64,000 bases of DNA, taken from the NCBI RefSeq assembly GCF_014645535.1, contig NZ_BMLX01000001.1:1295169-1359168 (forward strand), written 5' to 3'. Each line of letters opens with the position of its first letter. Within the stretch, counting starts at the first letter, position 1. Origin of the DNA: Silvimonas iriomotensis (GTDB taxonomy: Bacteria; Pseudomonadota; Gammaproteobacteria; Burkholderiales; Chitinibacteraceae). Position numbers and translations under genes: made by a program. A model generated the notes under the pieces. That model saw nothing but the letters and a program-made list of their open reading frames with translations. It did not search any database and was not told where the DNA came from. This document shows, one piece after another, positions 8,858 through 18,219 of this stretch.

Positions 8858-10336
8858 TCAGCCCAGATTGATCGGTACAAAAATCCTGGCATCCCCACGC
8901 TGCACCAGCAACGCAACATGGTCACCTGCTTTGGATACCAGAGACTTCAATTGATCTGCACTGTTAATGTTGGTGCCATTAATGGCTAAAACAACATCGC
9001 CCGGTTCAATTCCTGCCTGAGCGGCCGGGCCTGCAACCTGCTCGACCACCAGACCACCGGCAATGCCCGATTCCTGTTTTTCATCCGGCGACAAGGGGCG
9101 TACCGACAAGCCCAGCCGGCCATGATCTTGCGTCGGGTTGGCCGCAGCAACCCTGGTATCCTGCGCCTCGCCTACTTTGGCGGTGATATCCAGCGTCTTG
9201 CCATTGCGCCATACCTGCATGGCCGCATCAGCCCCAGGCGCCATGGCCGCAATGGCGGGCGGCAACTCACTCGAGTTATCGACCGTTTTGCCATTGAGCT
9301 TGAGCACAATATCGCCCGCTTTCAGACCCGCCCTGGCGCCCGGGCTATCGGGTTCGACCCCGCTGACCAGCGCACCGGACGGCGTCTTCAACCCGAATGA
9401 CTGTGCCAGCGCCTGGTTGACGTCCTGAATGGTGATGCCCAGGCGGCCACGCGTGACCTTGCCGTGCGCCACAATCTGCTGTTCCACATTCCGGGCAATG
9501 TCGATCGGAATAGAGAACGACAAGCCCTGGAAGCCGCCGCTGCGCGAGTAAATCTGCGAGTTGATGCCAATGACTTCGCCATTCAGATTGAACAGCGGGC
9601 CGCCCGAATTACCCGGATTGATCGGGGCATCGGTCTGGATAAACGGGGTGTAGCCTTCATCGGGCAAAGAGCGCGACTTGGCGGAGATAATCCCGGCGGT
9701 AACCGAGTTTTCAAAGCCGAACGGTGAGCCGATCGCCAGCACCCAGTCGCCCACGTGCGAGCTGGCCGGTTCGCCCAGCTTCACGGTTGGCAGGTTATCC
9801 GCCTTGATCCGCAGCACGGCAATGTCGGTGGCTTTGTCTGCCCCCAGCACTTTGGCGGTGAATTCACGCTTGTCGGTGAGCTTGACCGTTACTTCGCTGG
9901 CGTCTGCCACCACGTGGGCATTGGTCAGGATCAACCCGTCCGGGCTGATGATGAAGCCCGAACCCAGCGCATGCAGCGGTTGGGCCTGCTCGCCGCCCCC
10001 GCCTTGCGGGCCGGGAATACCAAAGCGACGGAAGAAATCATAGAAAGGATCGTCCGGATCAACACCGGGCGATTGTTGCGCGCGGTTGGCCGTTTTGACT
10101 TGACCGGTCACGCTGATGTTCACAACCGCCGGGCCGTAACGGCTGACGATTTCGCTGAAATTGGGCAAAGCCATCTGCGGCGAGGCCACGCCGGTCACTG
10201 CTTGCGCAGCGACCGGTTGCGCACTGGCGGCCGCTTCGGGCAGCAGGTGCGGGTTCATCTTTGCCACGGAGAAGCCCAGTACCCCAGCCAGTGCCAGTGC
10301 AATGGCAGAGGTTTTCCAGGATCGAGGTGTCTTCAT
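8858..10336 (-). CDS. Do-family (DegP/DegQ/MucD-type) periplasmic serine endoprotease
   Basis: A 492-residue exported protease for misfolded envelope proteins. An N-terminal signal/anchor (TSAIALALAGVLGFSVA) precedes a trypsin-like domain with the complete triad: His141 in LTNAHVVAD, Asp171 in KATDIAVLRI and Ser244 in NPGNSGGPL. Two PDZ domains follow at about residues 295-385 and 405-490, which places it in the DegP/DegQ/MucD group rather than the one-PDZ DegS group. It lies 93 nt after a two-component kinase gene, and that gap holds a PmrA/QseB-type box, so regulation by the adjacent system is likely. Confidence 0.93.
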   Translation of the reverse strand: MKTPRSWKTSAIALALAGVLGFSVAKMNPHLLPEAAASAQPVAAQAVTGVASPQMALPNFSEIVSRYGPAVVNISVTGQVKTANRAQQSPGVDPDDPFYDFFRRFGIPGPQGGGGEQAQPLHALGSGFIISPDGLILTNAHVVADASEVTVKLTDKREFTAKVLGADKATDIAVLRIKADNLPTVKLGEPASSHVGDWVLAIGSPFGFENSVTAGIISAKSRSLPDEGYTPFIQTDAPINPGNSGGPLFNLNGEVIGINSQIYSRSGGFQGLSFSIPIDIARNVEQQIVAHGKVTRGRLGITIQDVNQALAQSFGLKTPSGALVSGVEPDSPGARAGLKAGDIVLKLNGKTVDNSSELPPAIAAMAPGADAAMQVWRNGKTLDITAKVGEAQDTRVAAANPTQDHGRLGLSVRPLSPDEKQESGIAGGLVVEQVAGPAAQAGIEPGDVVLAINGTNINSADQLKSLVSKAGDHVALLVQRGDARIFVPINLG

Positions 10337-10396
10337 GGTATTGCTCCTTTGCAGTCATCTTGGTGGACCGTTGCATTGGAGATTAAAACCGCCTGG

Positions 10397-10413
10397 CTTA
10401 AACAAGCCTTAAA
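10397..10413 (-). promoter_or_regulatory. PmrA/QseB-type box upstream of the protease gene
   Basis: On the reverse strand TTTAAG-N5-TTTAAG fits the YTTAAK-N5-YTTAAK direct-repeat consensus of PmrA/QseB-class OmpR-family regulators. It lies about 60 bp before the protease start and downstream of the genes for just such a regulator and kinase. Confidence 0.55.
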
Positions 10414-10429
10414 GTCGCAGAACGAATGT

Positions 10430-11749
10430 TCAGGCAGGCTGGTTTTTGGGGGTAAATATTACCTCTACCGCCAGTCCACCCAGCGGTGAACTTCCCAGCA
10501 CCACGCGCGCAGATTCTTTGTGGGCCAGTGTTTTCACAATGGCCAGCCCCAGGCCGCTGCCGGCAGCGGTCTCGCCTGGCCGGCGGTAGAACCGGTCGAA
10601 CACCCGTTCTTGTTCTTCGGCAGGAATGCCCGGCCCGCTGTCGCACACCCTGAACACCGGCTGACCCTCCGCATTCAGCCCGGTCGAGACATCCACCTGC
10701 CCGCCTTGCGGGGTGTAGCGGATGGCGTTGCCGATCAGATTGGCAAACATGGTGCGCACGGCTTCCCGGTCGGCCACCACGTGGGCGGCACCGGCGGCGG
10801 GTTCAAGGCCGATATCCAGCGCATTGGCCTCGGCCAGCGGCAGGTGGTCGGCCAGCACTTCTCCGGCCAGTTCGGCCAGATCAATATCGCTCAGGTTCTG
10901 GTTGTGGTTGTCTGGCTCGGCGCGGGCCAGCGTCAGCAGTTGTTGCAGCACGTGGGTCGCCCGGTTCAGGCCCGATTGCAGCGAGTTCAGCGCCGCGTGG
11001 CGTTCCTCATCGCTCCCTGCCCGCTCCAGCAATTGCAGTTGCAGTTGCAGCGCGGTCAGCGGCGTGCGCAGTTCATGCGCGGCGTCGGCAGTAAAGGTGC
11101 GCTGCGCGTCCAGCGTGCGGCCCAGCCGCGCCATCAACGAGTTGATGGCGTTGACCAGCACGCCCGCCTCTACCGGCACGCGCTTGTCCTCAATGGGTTC
11201 CAGCGTGGCCGGCGTGCGCGCGGCGACCATGCCGGCCAGGTCTTCCAGTGGCTTGAGTCCGCGCCCCACCGCCAGCCAGCCGATCACGGCCAGCAAGGGC
11301 AGCATGGCCAGGAACGGCATGGATGTTCGGATCGCGGCCATCAGCGCCAGCTGGTTGCGGATTCGCATGGGTTGCGCCACCTGGATTACTTCCTCGCCCA
11401 ACGGGATCGAAAACGCCCGCCAGGTGCCGTCACGCGTTTCTACCGTAGAAAAACCCAGTTGCGCCTGATCCGGCAAGACACGGTTGGGGTGCGACATGTA
11501 AATGCGCATGCCGCGTTCGTTCCAGACCTGGATCACAAAGTCGAAATCACTGCGATCATTGGTGGGCGCCGGCAAAGCGCGGGCGAAACTCTGATCCCGC
11601 AGCGCCAGCGCCATTTGGCGCAGTTGATAATCAAACAGCGTATTGGCTTCTTGCCGGGAACGATAAAACGTAATGCCCGCACCCAGCGCGATGGCGCCAC
11701 ACAGCACCGCCAGCAAGGAGGCGACCAGTTGTCTGCGGATTGAAATCAT
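10430..11749 (-). CDS. Sensor histidine kinase, QseC/PmrB-like
   Basis: A 439-residue membrane kinase. A first membrane segment (residues about 9-28) and a second (about 145-165) enclose a periplasmic sensor of roughly 115 residues, followed by a HAMP-like region. The phosphoacceptor His is in DAAHELRTPLTAL (about residue 224), the N box is NLIGNAIRYTPQGG, and the G boxes are DSGPGIP and GSGLGLAIVKTLA. The start overlaps the stop of the response regulator by 4 nt (ATGA), indicating translational coupling. The signal sensed is not known. Confidence 0.92.
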   Translation of the reverse strand: MISIRRQLVASLLAVLCGAIALGAGITFYRSRQEANTLFDYQLRQMALALRDQSFARALPAPTNDRSDFDFVIQVWNERGMRIYMSHPNRVLPDQAQLGFSTVETRDGTWRAFSIPLGEEVIQVAQPMRIRNQLALMAAIRTSMPFLAMLPLLAVIGWLAVGRGLKPLEDLAGMVAARTPATLEPIEDKRVPVEAGVLVNAINSLMARLGRTLDAQRTFTADAAHELRTPLTALQLQLQLLERAGSDEERHAALNSLQSGLNRATHVLQQLLTLARAEPDNHNQNLSDIDLAELAGEVLADHLPLAEANALDIGLEPAAGAAHVVADREAVRTMFANLIGNAIRYTPQGGQVDVSTGLNAEGQPVFRVCDSGPGIPAEEQERVFDRFYRRPGETAAGSGLGLAIVKTLAHKESARVVLGSSPLGGLAVEVIFTPKNQPA

Positions 11750-12411
11750 GCGGCGGCCTTGGGCACAAAATAACCCACGCCGCGCAGGTTCTTGATCCAG
11801 TCCGGCCCCAGTTTGCGCCGCAAGGCGTGGATATAGACTTCCACCGTGTTGGAGCCGATCTCTTCGCCCCAGCCATACAAACGCTCTTCCAGTTGCGAGC
11901 GCGACAGCGGCACACCCGGGCGTTCCGCCAGCGCCGCCAGCAAGGCGTATTCGCGCGCTGACAAGGTCACCGGCTCGCCTTTGAGCGACACTTCCCGCGT
12001 GGCAGGGTTAATGCGCAACTCACCCAGATCAATCACCGGATCAACCCGGCCGGCATGCCGGCGCAACACCGCGCGGATCCGGGCCGCCAGTTCATGCAGG
12101 TCAAACGGTTTGACCACGTAGTCATCCGCGCCGGCATCCAGGCCTTCAATGCGGTTTTCCACGGTATCACGCGCGGTCAGGATCAACACCGGACGGCCAT
12201 CCTGGCGCCGCCGCATGCCTTGCAAGAGTTGCAGGCCGGACTTGCGCGGCAATGAGAGATCCAGCAGCACCAGTTCATGCTCGCCACAATTGAGCGCAGT
12301 CTCGCCCTCGCCGCCATCACGCGCCCAGTCCACCGTCATGCCCAGCGGCTTGAGGCCCTGCTGTACTGCCTCGCCGATCATTGCGTCGTCTTCTACCAGC
12401 AAAACCCGCAC
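11746..12411 (-). CDS. OmpR-family response regulator, QseB/PmrA-like
   Basis: A 221-residue regulator with a receiver domain (acidic pocket EDD at residues 8-9, phosphoacceptor Asp51 in LLDLSLP, Lys in VVKPFD) and a C-terminal winged helix (LSAREYALLAALAERPG, NTVEVYIHALRRKLG). It is the first gene of the leftward unit regulator-kinase-protease, with clcB divergent. The box before the protease gene matches what this regulator class binds. Confidence 0.93.
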   Translation of the reverse strand: MRVLLVEDDAMIGEAVQQGLKPLGMTVDWARDGGEGETALNCGEHELVLLDLSLPRKSGLQLLQGMRRRQDGRPVLILTARDTVENRIEGLDAGADDYVVKPFDLHELAARIRAVLRRHAGRVDPVIDLGELRINPATREVSLKGEPVTLSAREYALLAALAERPGVPLSRSQLEERLYGWGEEIGSNTVEVYIHALRRKLGPDWIKNLRGVGYFVPKAAA

Positions 12412-12517
12412 TGCTATTCTCCCGTTGCACCATGACGCCTGTGACGCGCGTCTGAATGACCTGTATTGTAGCGAGCACCTTTACGATTGGCGCAAGCCTC
12501 ACCCGATCATAACCCGA

Positions 12518-13801
12518 ATGCCGACTTCTTCCCGCCATGTTGCCATGCTGCTGCTCTGGTCCGCGCTTGCGGGCGTGGGCGGTGCGCTGGCGACGTGGCT
12601 GTTTCGCGAGATCATCTCGCTCTGTCTGTTCTGGATCAACGGCGCCCAAGGCTTTGGCCTGGTCGAGACCGCACGCGCCCTGCCTGGCTGGTTGCGGGTA
12701 GCCTTGCCCATGGCGGGCGGCCTCTGTGCCGGGCTGGTCTTGCAATATCTGCTGACTGACGCGCAACGACGCGCCCGCGTTGACTATATGGAAGCCGTCA
12801 CCGTCGGCGATGGCAGCGTCAGTATTCGTGGCAGTCTGGTGCGCAGCCTCTCCTCGCTGCTCAGCATTGTGTCGGGCGGTTCGCTGGGCCGTGAAGGCTC
12901 GATGGTGCAACTGGCGGCGCTGGGCGGCTCCTTGCTGGGCCAGTTGACGCGCATGCCCACTGGCGAACGCCGGCTGCTGGTGGCCTGCGGTGCAGCCTCC
13001 GGCATGGCATGTGCCTATAACGCACCGCTGGCCGGCACCTTGTTTGTGGCAGAGATCGTACTGGGGTCGATCGCCATGCCCAGCCTGGGGCCGTTGCTGA
13101 TCGCCGCGGTGATCGGCAACCAGTTGTTTCATCATCTGTGGAATGCCGCGCCGATTTTCGAGATACCGCCGCTGGGTTTTGTCTCGCCGTGGGAAATGCC
13201 GGGCTACATCACGCTGGGTTTGTTGTGTGGCGCGCTGGCGCCATGCTTTCTGGGTTTGCTCAATGGTGCGCGCAAAGGCTTTGCCCTACTGCCGCTACCC
13301 TTGCCCGTTACCCTGGCGCTGGGCGGCCTGATTGTCGGCGTGATTTCGCTGTGGCGGCCGGAAGTCTGGGGAAATGGCTACAGCGTGGTCAGCGATCTGT
13401 TACGCGGCGCGTGGCCCTGGCAGATGGTTCTGGTGCTGTTGCTGTGCAAAGCGCTCTCGACCAGCGCCAGCATCGGTTCCGGCGCCGTGGGTGGGGTGTT
13501 CACGCCGACGCTTTTTATGGGTGCAGCCATTGGCGTGTTGTTTGGCATGGCCTCACAAACACTGTTTCCGCATCACGTGGCCAGCCCTACCGTCTACGCA
13601 GTGCTGGGCATGGGCGCCTTCCTGGCTTCCGCAACCCAGGCGCCGCTCATGGCCATTGTCATGATTTTTGAAATGACCCGGGATTACGAGGTGGTGGCGC
13701 CGCTGATGGTGGCCTGCGCTCTGGCCTGGTTTGTATCGCGCTGGATGGGCGCGCCGACCATGTACCACTCTGGCCGGGAAAACCCGCCACCCTCGGCGTA
13801 G
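12518..13801 (+). CDS. clcB: ClC-family chloride channel/transporter, ClcB-like
   Basis: A 427-residue polytopic membrane protein of the CLC family. It contains the selectivity elements SLGREGSMVQLAAL (with the gating glutamate), CAYNAPLAGTLFVAEIVLG, PEVWGNGYSVVSDLL and GSGAVGGVFTPTLFMGAAIG, all closely resembling E. coli ClcB. In the helix with AEIVLG, the residue at the usual internal proton-glutamate position appears to be Ile, as in ClcB, so strict Cl-/H+ antiport is uncertain. The start chosen gives a membrane-inserting N-terminus; the frame is open further upstream, but that part is antisense to the response regulator gene. No strong Shine-Dalgarno is visible. Confidence 0.88.
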   Translation: MPTSSRHVAMLLLWSALAGVGGALATWLFREIISLCLFWINGAQGFGLVETARALPGWLRVALPMAGGLCAGLVLQYLLTDAQRRARVDYMEAVTVGDGSVSIRGSLVRSLSSLLSIVSGGSLGREGSMVQLAALGGSLLGQLTRMPTGERRLLVACGAASGMACAYNAPLAGTLFVAEIVLGSIAMPSLGPLLIAAVIGNQLFHHLWNAAPIFEIPPLGFVSPWEMPGYITLGLLCGALAPCFLGLLNGARKGFALLPLPLPVTLALGGLIVGVISLWRPEVWGNGYSVVSDLLRGAWPWQMVLVLLLCKALSTSASIGSGAVGGVFTPTLFMGAAIGVLFGMASQTLFPHHVASPTVYAVLGMGAFLASATQAPLMAIVMIFEMTRDYEVVAPLMVACALAWFVSRWMGAPTMYHSGRENPPPSA

Positions 13802-13820
13802 CGGTGACCACGCAGACATG

Positions 13821-13850
13821 AAAAAAGGCAGCGCAATGCGCTGCCTTTTT
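13821..13850. terminator. Bidirectional terminator between clcB and psiF
   Basis: AAAAAGGCAGCGCA pairs with TGCGCTGCCTTTTT around a two-base loop, with T-runs in both directions. It lies 20 nt after clcB and 20 nt after the end of the convergent psiF-like gene. Confidence 0.92.
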
Positions 13851-13869
13851 GATGGTGATCGTGCCGGAC

Positions 13870-14172
13870 TTATTTCTTCAGGCAGGTGCTCATAAAGGCC
13901 TTGCGGGCGTCGCCCTTCAGGCTCTGGGCAGAAGCATCGGCATTGCAGGACTTCATCTTGTCTTGCTGGGTGGCCGGCATCGATGCGGCCGGGGCGCTCG
14001 CCGTTGCCTTCAGACATGTGCTCATGAAGGTATTGCGGGCATCGCCCTTGAGCGATTTGGCAGTGGCATCGGCATTACACGACTTCATCTTGTCTTGTTG
14101 CGAATTGGCAGCCATCACTTGCGTGGACAGCAACAGCGCAACAGCCAGCAGCGAAACACGAACGATCGTCAT
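13870..14172 (-). CDS. psiF: PsiF repeat family exported protein
   Basis: A 100-residue protein with a signal peptide (MTIVRVSLLAVALLLSTQVMA) and two tandem PsiF repeats, each of the form QQDKMKSCNADA...LKGDAR..FMSTCLK, at residues about 25-55 and 69-99. Each repeat has two cysteines that probably form a disulfide in the periplasm. PsiF proteins are named after a phosphate-starvation-inducible E. coli gene; their function is unknown. The start is preceded by AAGGAGAATCTCC. Confidence 0.87.
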   Translation of the reverse strand: MTIVRVSLLAVALLLSTQVMAANSQQDKMKSCNADATAKSLKGDARNTFMSTCLKATASAPAASMPATQQDKMKSCNADASAQSLKGDARKAFMSTCLKK

Positions 14173-14334
14173 GGAGATTCTCCTTGTTGGACTGCAGCGG
14201 GGCAGTGATTGCCAGTGTAGTCAAATCAGCCCGGATTATCGCAAGCGGCTCTGTAACATTGTTTTCAGCATCACAATGCCTGGCCGCCTGCGACTGGATA
14301 TGCGCTATTAGCCGTCCTGTCAGATCAAAACAGA

Positions 14335-16596
14335 TCAGAACGGATTTCCCAGCGTGAGGTAATAGCGCCACTGGCGGTTATCGCCATACGCCGCGCCCAG
14401 ATAAAGCGGCCCAAGGAATGAATCGACCGCAATAAACCCGACGCCGGAGTAATGCCATTTTTCATCACCGGTATCCAGTGCGGACGAATACACTTTGCCG
14501 CTTTCCGCTGCCATGCCGATCATGGTGCGTTTGCTTTCCGTATTCAAAAAGGGCAATGGCCGGTACAGCGCTACACGACCGTAAATGAACTTGTCACCAA
14601 TCAGCCCTTGATAAGGATAACTGGACAAATTCAGGAAACCACCCAGCCAGCTGGTATCAATAAACGCGTCATCACCATTGCGCGTGGCCTGCGCTTTCAC
14701 CAGCAAATACCCGCTGGTTTCACCCAGCGAGAAACCCTGCCGCGCATTCAAGGACGCGCGGCCATAGCTGGCAGTATCAGACGACCCACTCACCGCCTGA
14801 TACGCGCTGAAATGCACCTGGGTGCCACTGGTGGGGAAATCGGCGTTATCCAGTTGATCAAAGGTAAGGCTGACCCGCAGACCATAATCGGACTGATACA
14901 GATCAGGCAGCGCCACCACGCCGTCACCGGTCCAGATGCCGCCTACTACGCCGCTGGCATGTGCGTGTTCAGCCATGATCCCGACGCGGGCCTCGCCATA
15001 GCGCGAGAAACCGGAGCCAAGATCAATGCCGCCTTGTTGCTTGTACAAGCGGAACTGGCCAATTTCGTTATCGCCCTCATAGACCGCCAGCGGGCTGGAC
15101 TGGATCGAGAAATTGGGCGCAATGAACGCGTAACCGTCAATCTGCAAGGGCTGATAGAACTCGCCCGCCAGCGCCATGGTATCGCCCGCCCGCAACGACA
15201 GCGAGGCCTCGGCACCCAGCGAATTGAGCCAGGTACGGCGATACCGCGCCAGCAAGGCATACGGCGACGCGTTTTCAAAGTCGGTACCCAATGCGATACC
15301 GAAATTGAGGTAATTCGGGCCCCAGTCTTTTTCGACCGGAATCAGCCGCAGTTTCTGGCCGGCGCCATCATCAAGCAGTTCGTAATCCAGTTGCGAGAAA
15401 TCACCGCGCGCATACAGGCGCGACAATTGATCATGAAACTCGGTGCTATCCAGATTCTTGCCCAGCTCAACGTCGACATTGCGGCTGAGGACATCCGGAT
15501 TCACCCGGTTCATGCGCTCAACCTGAATGCTGTCGATGGGCTTGGGTTGCAAACGCCGGTCTTCACGCGCTTGTTCCCATTGCTCGTACGCGGCGGTGGG
15601 CAAGGCGTAACGCTGCAGGTTCACCAATTGCTGGCGCGTGGCTTTTTCGCCGGCAAGGATAAAGTCTTTGGCTTTGGCAAAGTCGGTGCTTTCCAGATTG
15701 CCCAGCGATGGCGTAATCAGCACATCGTCCTGCTTCAGGCTGGCAATTTGCGGGCGCTGGTTCTGCACGATCATCAGCCGCGTGTACTGTGCGGCGACAT
15801 CAAAAATGGTGTTGATCCCGTCGCGTTTGAGCGGCGGCGAGGCCACATCGACGGCGATCACCACATCAGCGCACATCTTGCGGGCGACATCCACCGCCAG
15901 ATTGCGTGACAAACCGCCATCCACCAGCAAGTGTTCACTGCGCGCCACCGGCGGAAACACGCCTGGCACTGCCATACTGGCACGCATGGCGGTCACCAGA
16001 TCGCCATCGCCCATGACCACCATCTCGCCGGTTTCCAGATCGGTAGCAATCGCCCGGAACGGTACGGAGAGTTCGTCAAAATTCCTGGCCGTGCCGCTAT
16101 AGGTCAGGTCACGCAGCAGGGTTTCGATTTTCTGGGTATCAATGGCCGACTTGGGCAGCGCCAGCGAGCCATCATCCCTCACCCCCACATCGATCGGGGC
16201 CAGATGCATGTTGTCATCCTGCTTCTGGCGGTATGACATCTGCTGACGCGGCAGGCCGGACTGAAACAGCGTGTCCCAGTCGGTTTTGCCGGAACGATCA
16301 ATCATGGTGTCGGCCGTCTGGCCAGCGGCATAACTGCCCCCCACGAGGGCGCCAATGCTGGTCCCGACCACGCAATCGACGGGGATGTGGTTTTCGGCCA
16401 GCACCTTGAGCACGCCGATATGCGCCAGGCCGCGCGCGCCACCGCCGCCCAGCACAAGGCCGATCCGCGGACGGTGCGCCGGCATGGAGGCGTCGCTGGC
16501 TGCAGGCGCGTCTTGCGCCACGGCAGGCAGGGCCGCAACCAGGCCCACCGCCAGCCAGAACCACTTTGTCATTTGCCCGATCTGCATATTTACCAT
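14335..16596 (-). CDS. Patatin-like phospholipase with C-terminal outer-membrane barrel (PlpD-type, type Vd)
   Basis: A 753-residue protein. A signal peptide ends at AVA-QD near residue 27. The patatin domain follows, with the oxyanion loop GGGGARGLAHIG (about 50-61), the nucleophile Ser80 in GTSIG and the catalytic Asp in LLVDGGLSRN. A POTRA-like linker leads to a Bam/D15 surface-antigen barrel ending in RYYLTLGNPF with the terminal Phe needed for barrel assembly. This matches the PlpD/FplA layout, in which a phospholipase A1 passenger reaches the cell surface. The gene stands alone. Whether the passenger is released or surface bound cannot be told. Confidence 0.9.
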   Translation of the reverse strand: MVNMQIGQMTKWFWLAVGLVAALPAVAQDAPAASDASMPAHRPRIGLVLGGGGARGLAHIGVLKVLAENHIPVDCVVGTSIGALVGGSYAAGQTADTMIDRSGKTDWDTLFQSGLPRQQMSYRQKQDDNMHLAPIDVGVRDDGSLALPKSAIDTQKIETLLRDLTYSGTARNFDELSVPFRAIATDLETGEMVVMGDGDLVTAMRASMAVPGVFPPVARSEHLLVDGGLSRNLAVDVARKMCADVVIAVDVASPPLKRDGINTIFDVAAQYTRLMIVQNQRPQIASLKQDDVLITPSLGNLESTDFAKAKDFILAGEKATRQQLVNLQRYALPTAAYEQWEQAREDRRLQPKPIDSIQVERMNRVNPDVLSRNVDVELGKNLDSTEFHDQLSRLYARGDFSQLDYELLDDGAGQKLRLIPVEKDWGPNYLNFGIALGTDFENASPYALLARYRRTWLNSLGAEASLSLRAGDTMALAGEFYQPLQIDGYAFIAPNFSIQSSPLAVYEGDNEIGQFRLYKQQGGIDLGSGFSRYGEARVGIMAEHAHASGVVGGIWTGDGVVALPDLYQSDYGLRVSLTFDQLDNADFPTSGTQVHFSAYQAVSGSSDTASYGRASLNARQGFSLGETSGYLLVKAQATRNGDDAFIDTSWLGGFLNLSSYPYQGLIGDKFIYGRVALYRPLPFLNTESKRTMIGMAAESGKVYSSALDTGDEKWHYSGVGFIAVDSFLGPLYLGAAYGDNRQWRYYLTLGNPF

Positions 16597-16836
16597 CTGT
16601 TTTTATCCGGCATTGCCCGATGTATTTACGTTATTCGATATTCGGGCGCGATTCTAACTGAGTGCGTTTAAAAACACGCATAAGGAAATACACGTTCACA
16701 ATCAGTATTGTCCGGATTCGCCACTGTTTTTTCAGACATGAACGACTGCGCCCGCATGGGGAACACTGAGAAAATCGGCAGTTTCCCGTTCATTGCCAAT
16801 AATGAACAAACCCTGCGTATTAACGGATAACCAATA

Positions 16837-18153
16837 ATGATTGCCTTGCAACTGGCCGTGGTACTGGCCGCCATCCTGATCGGAGCCCGCCTGGGCGGTG
16901 TAGGTCTGGGGGTCATGGGCGGCCTTGGCCTTGCCTTGCTCACCTTTGTGTTTCATCTGCGCCCGACAACGGCCCCCATCGACGTGCTGTTGATGATTCT
17001 GTCCGTGATTACCGCCGCCGGCTGCCTGCAAGCCGCTGGCGGCATGGACTGGCTGGTGCGCGTGGCAGAACGCCTGCTGCGGCGCAACCCCAGGCGCATT
17101 ACGTTTTTTGCTCCGCTGGTCACCTACACCTTCACCCTGTTTGCCGGCACCGGCCATGTTGCATATTCAGTATTGCCGGTGATTGCCGAAGTAGCCCGGG
17201 ACTCTGGCGTGCGCCCGGAACGCCCGCTCTCGATTGCCGTCATCGCCTCGCAAGTGGGCATTACCGCCAGCCCGATCTCTGCGGCCACCGTCACGCTGCT
17301 GGCCATGCTGGCGCCCTCCGGCGTGAGCCTGAGCCAGATTTTGCTGGTGGCCATTCCGGCGACCTTGCTGGGAGTTTTTGCCGGCGTGCTGGTTGCCGGC
17401 CGCCTGGGCGTGGAACTCAAGGATGATCCGGTCTACCAGGCACGGCTGGCGTCGGGCGAGATCACCCCGGCACAACCGCATGAAGACAAACCGGCGCTGC
17501 CGCGCTCGGCGTTCATTTCGGTCATCGTATTCCTGCTGGCGGCGCTGTCTGTGGTGGTGCTGGGTTCGGTCGACAGCCTGCGGCCGCAATGGGATGTCGG
17601 CGCCCAGGCCATCAAGCTGGATATGCCGACCGCCATTGAAGTCATCATGCTGTCTGCCGCCGCGCTGATCCTGCTGCTGGGCCGGGTTGATGCCAACAAA
17701 GTGGTGCGCGGCAGCGTATTCCAGGCCGGTGCCGCGGCGGTGATCGGCATTTTCGGCATTGCCTGGATGGGTGACACCTTCATTCAGGCCAATATGTCGT
17801 TCTTCTCGGCCGAGATCAAAACCATCATTACCGAAGTGCCATGGCTGTTTGCGCTGGCCCTGTTCGTGATGTCGATCCTGTTGTACTCGCAAGCGGCCAC
17901 CATCCGCGCGCTGATGCCCCTGGGCATGGCGCTGGGCTTGTCGGCACCGACGCTGATTGCCATGTTCCCCAGCGTAAACGGCTATTTCTTCATCCCCAAC
18001 TACCCCACCGTGATTGCGGCGATCAACTTTGACCAGACCGGCACCACGCGGATCGGCCGCTGGTTGTTGAACCACAGCTTCATGCTGCCGGGGCTGGCTT
18101 GTTCCGTGGTCAGCGTGGCGGCCGGGTTTGGTCTGGTACGACTGGTGTTCTAA
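16837..18153 (+). CDS. dcuB: Anaerobic C4-dicarboxylate transporter, DcuA/DcuB family
   Basis: A 438-residue inner-membrane protein with about a dozen hydrophobic segments. It carries Dcu signatures near the N-terminus (ARLGGVGLGVMGGLG, CLQAAGGMDWLVRVAE) and FFAPLVTYTFTLFAGTGHVAYSVLPVI, GITASPISAATV, and at the end FFIPNYPTVIAAINFDQTGTTRIGRW. DcuA/B exchange fumarate, aspartate or malate for succinate during anaerobic respiration. The choice of dcuB over dcuA is tentative. The ATG lies after AACGGATAACCAATA, a weak ribosome-binding site. Confidence 0.9.
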   Translation: MIALQLAVVLAAILIGARLGGVGLGVMGGLGLALLTFVFHLRPTTAPIDVLLMILSVITAAGCLQAAGGMDWLVRVAERLLRRNPRRITFFAPLVTYTFTLFAGTGHVAYSVLPVIAEVARDSGVRPERPLSIAVIASQVGITASPISAATVTLLAMLAPSGVSLSQILLVAIPATLLGVFAGVLVAGRLGVELKDDPVYQARLASGEITPAQPHEDKPALPRSAFISVIVFLLAALSVVVLGSVDSLRPQWDVGAQAIKLDMPTAIEVIMLSAAALILLLGRVDANKVVRGSVFQAGAAAVIGIFGIAWMGDTFIQANMSFFSAEIKTIITEVPWLFALALFVMSILLYSQAATIRALMPLGMALGLSAPTLIAMFPSVNGYFFIPNYPTVIAAINFDQTGTTRIGRWLLNHSFMLPGLACSVVSVAAGFGLVRLVF

Positions 18154-18219
18154 TGGGCAGCGGGGCGCTTTCAGACACGCCTGATTCAGCTTCAATCATG
18201 ATGGCGGCATTGTGGGCGG

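Noticed and set aside
12149-12517. Upstream extension of the clcB frame by 123 codons
   Set aside because: This part is antisense to the response regulator gene, is Ser/Arg-rich and unlike CLC N-termini. The ATG at 12518 gives a normal ClcB start.
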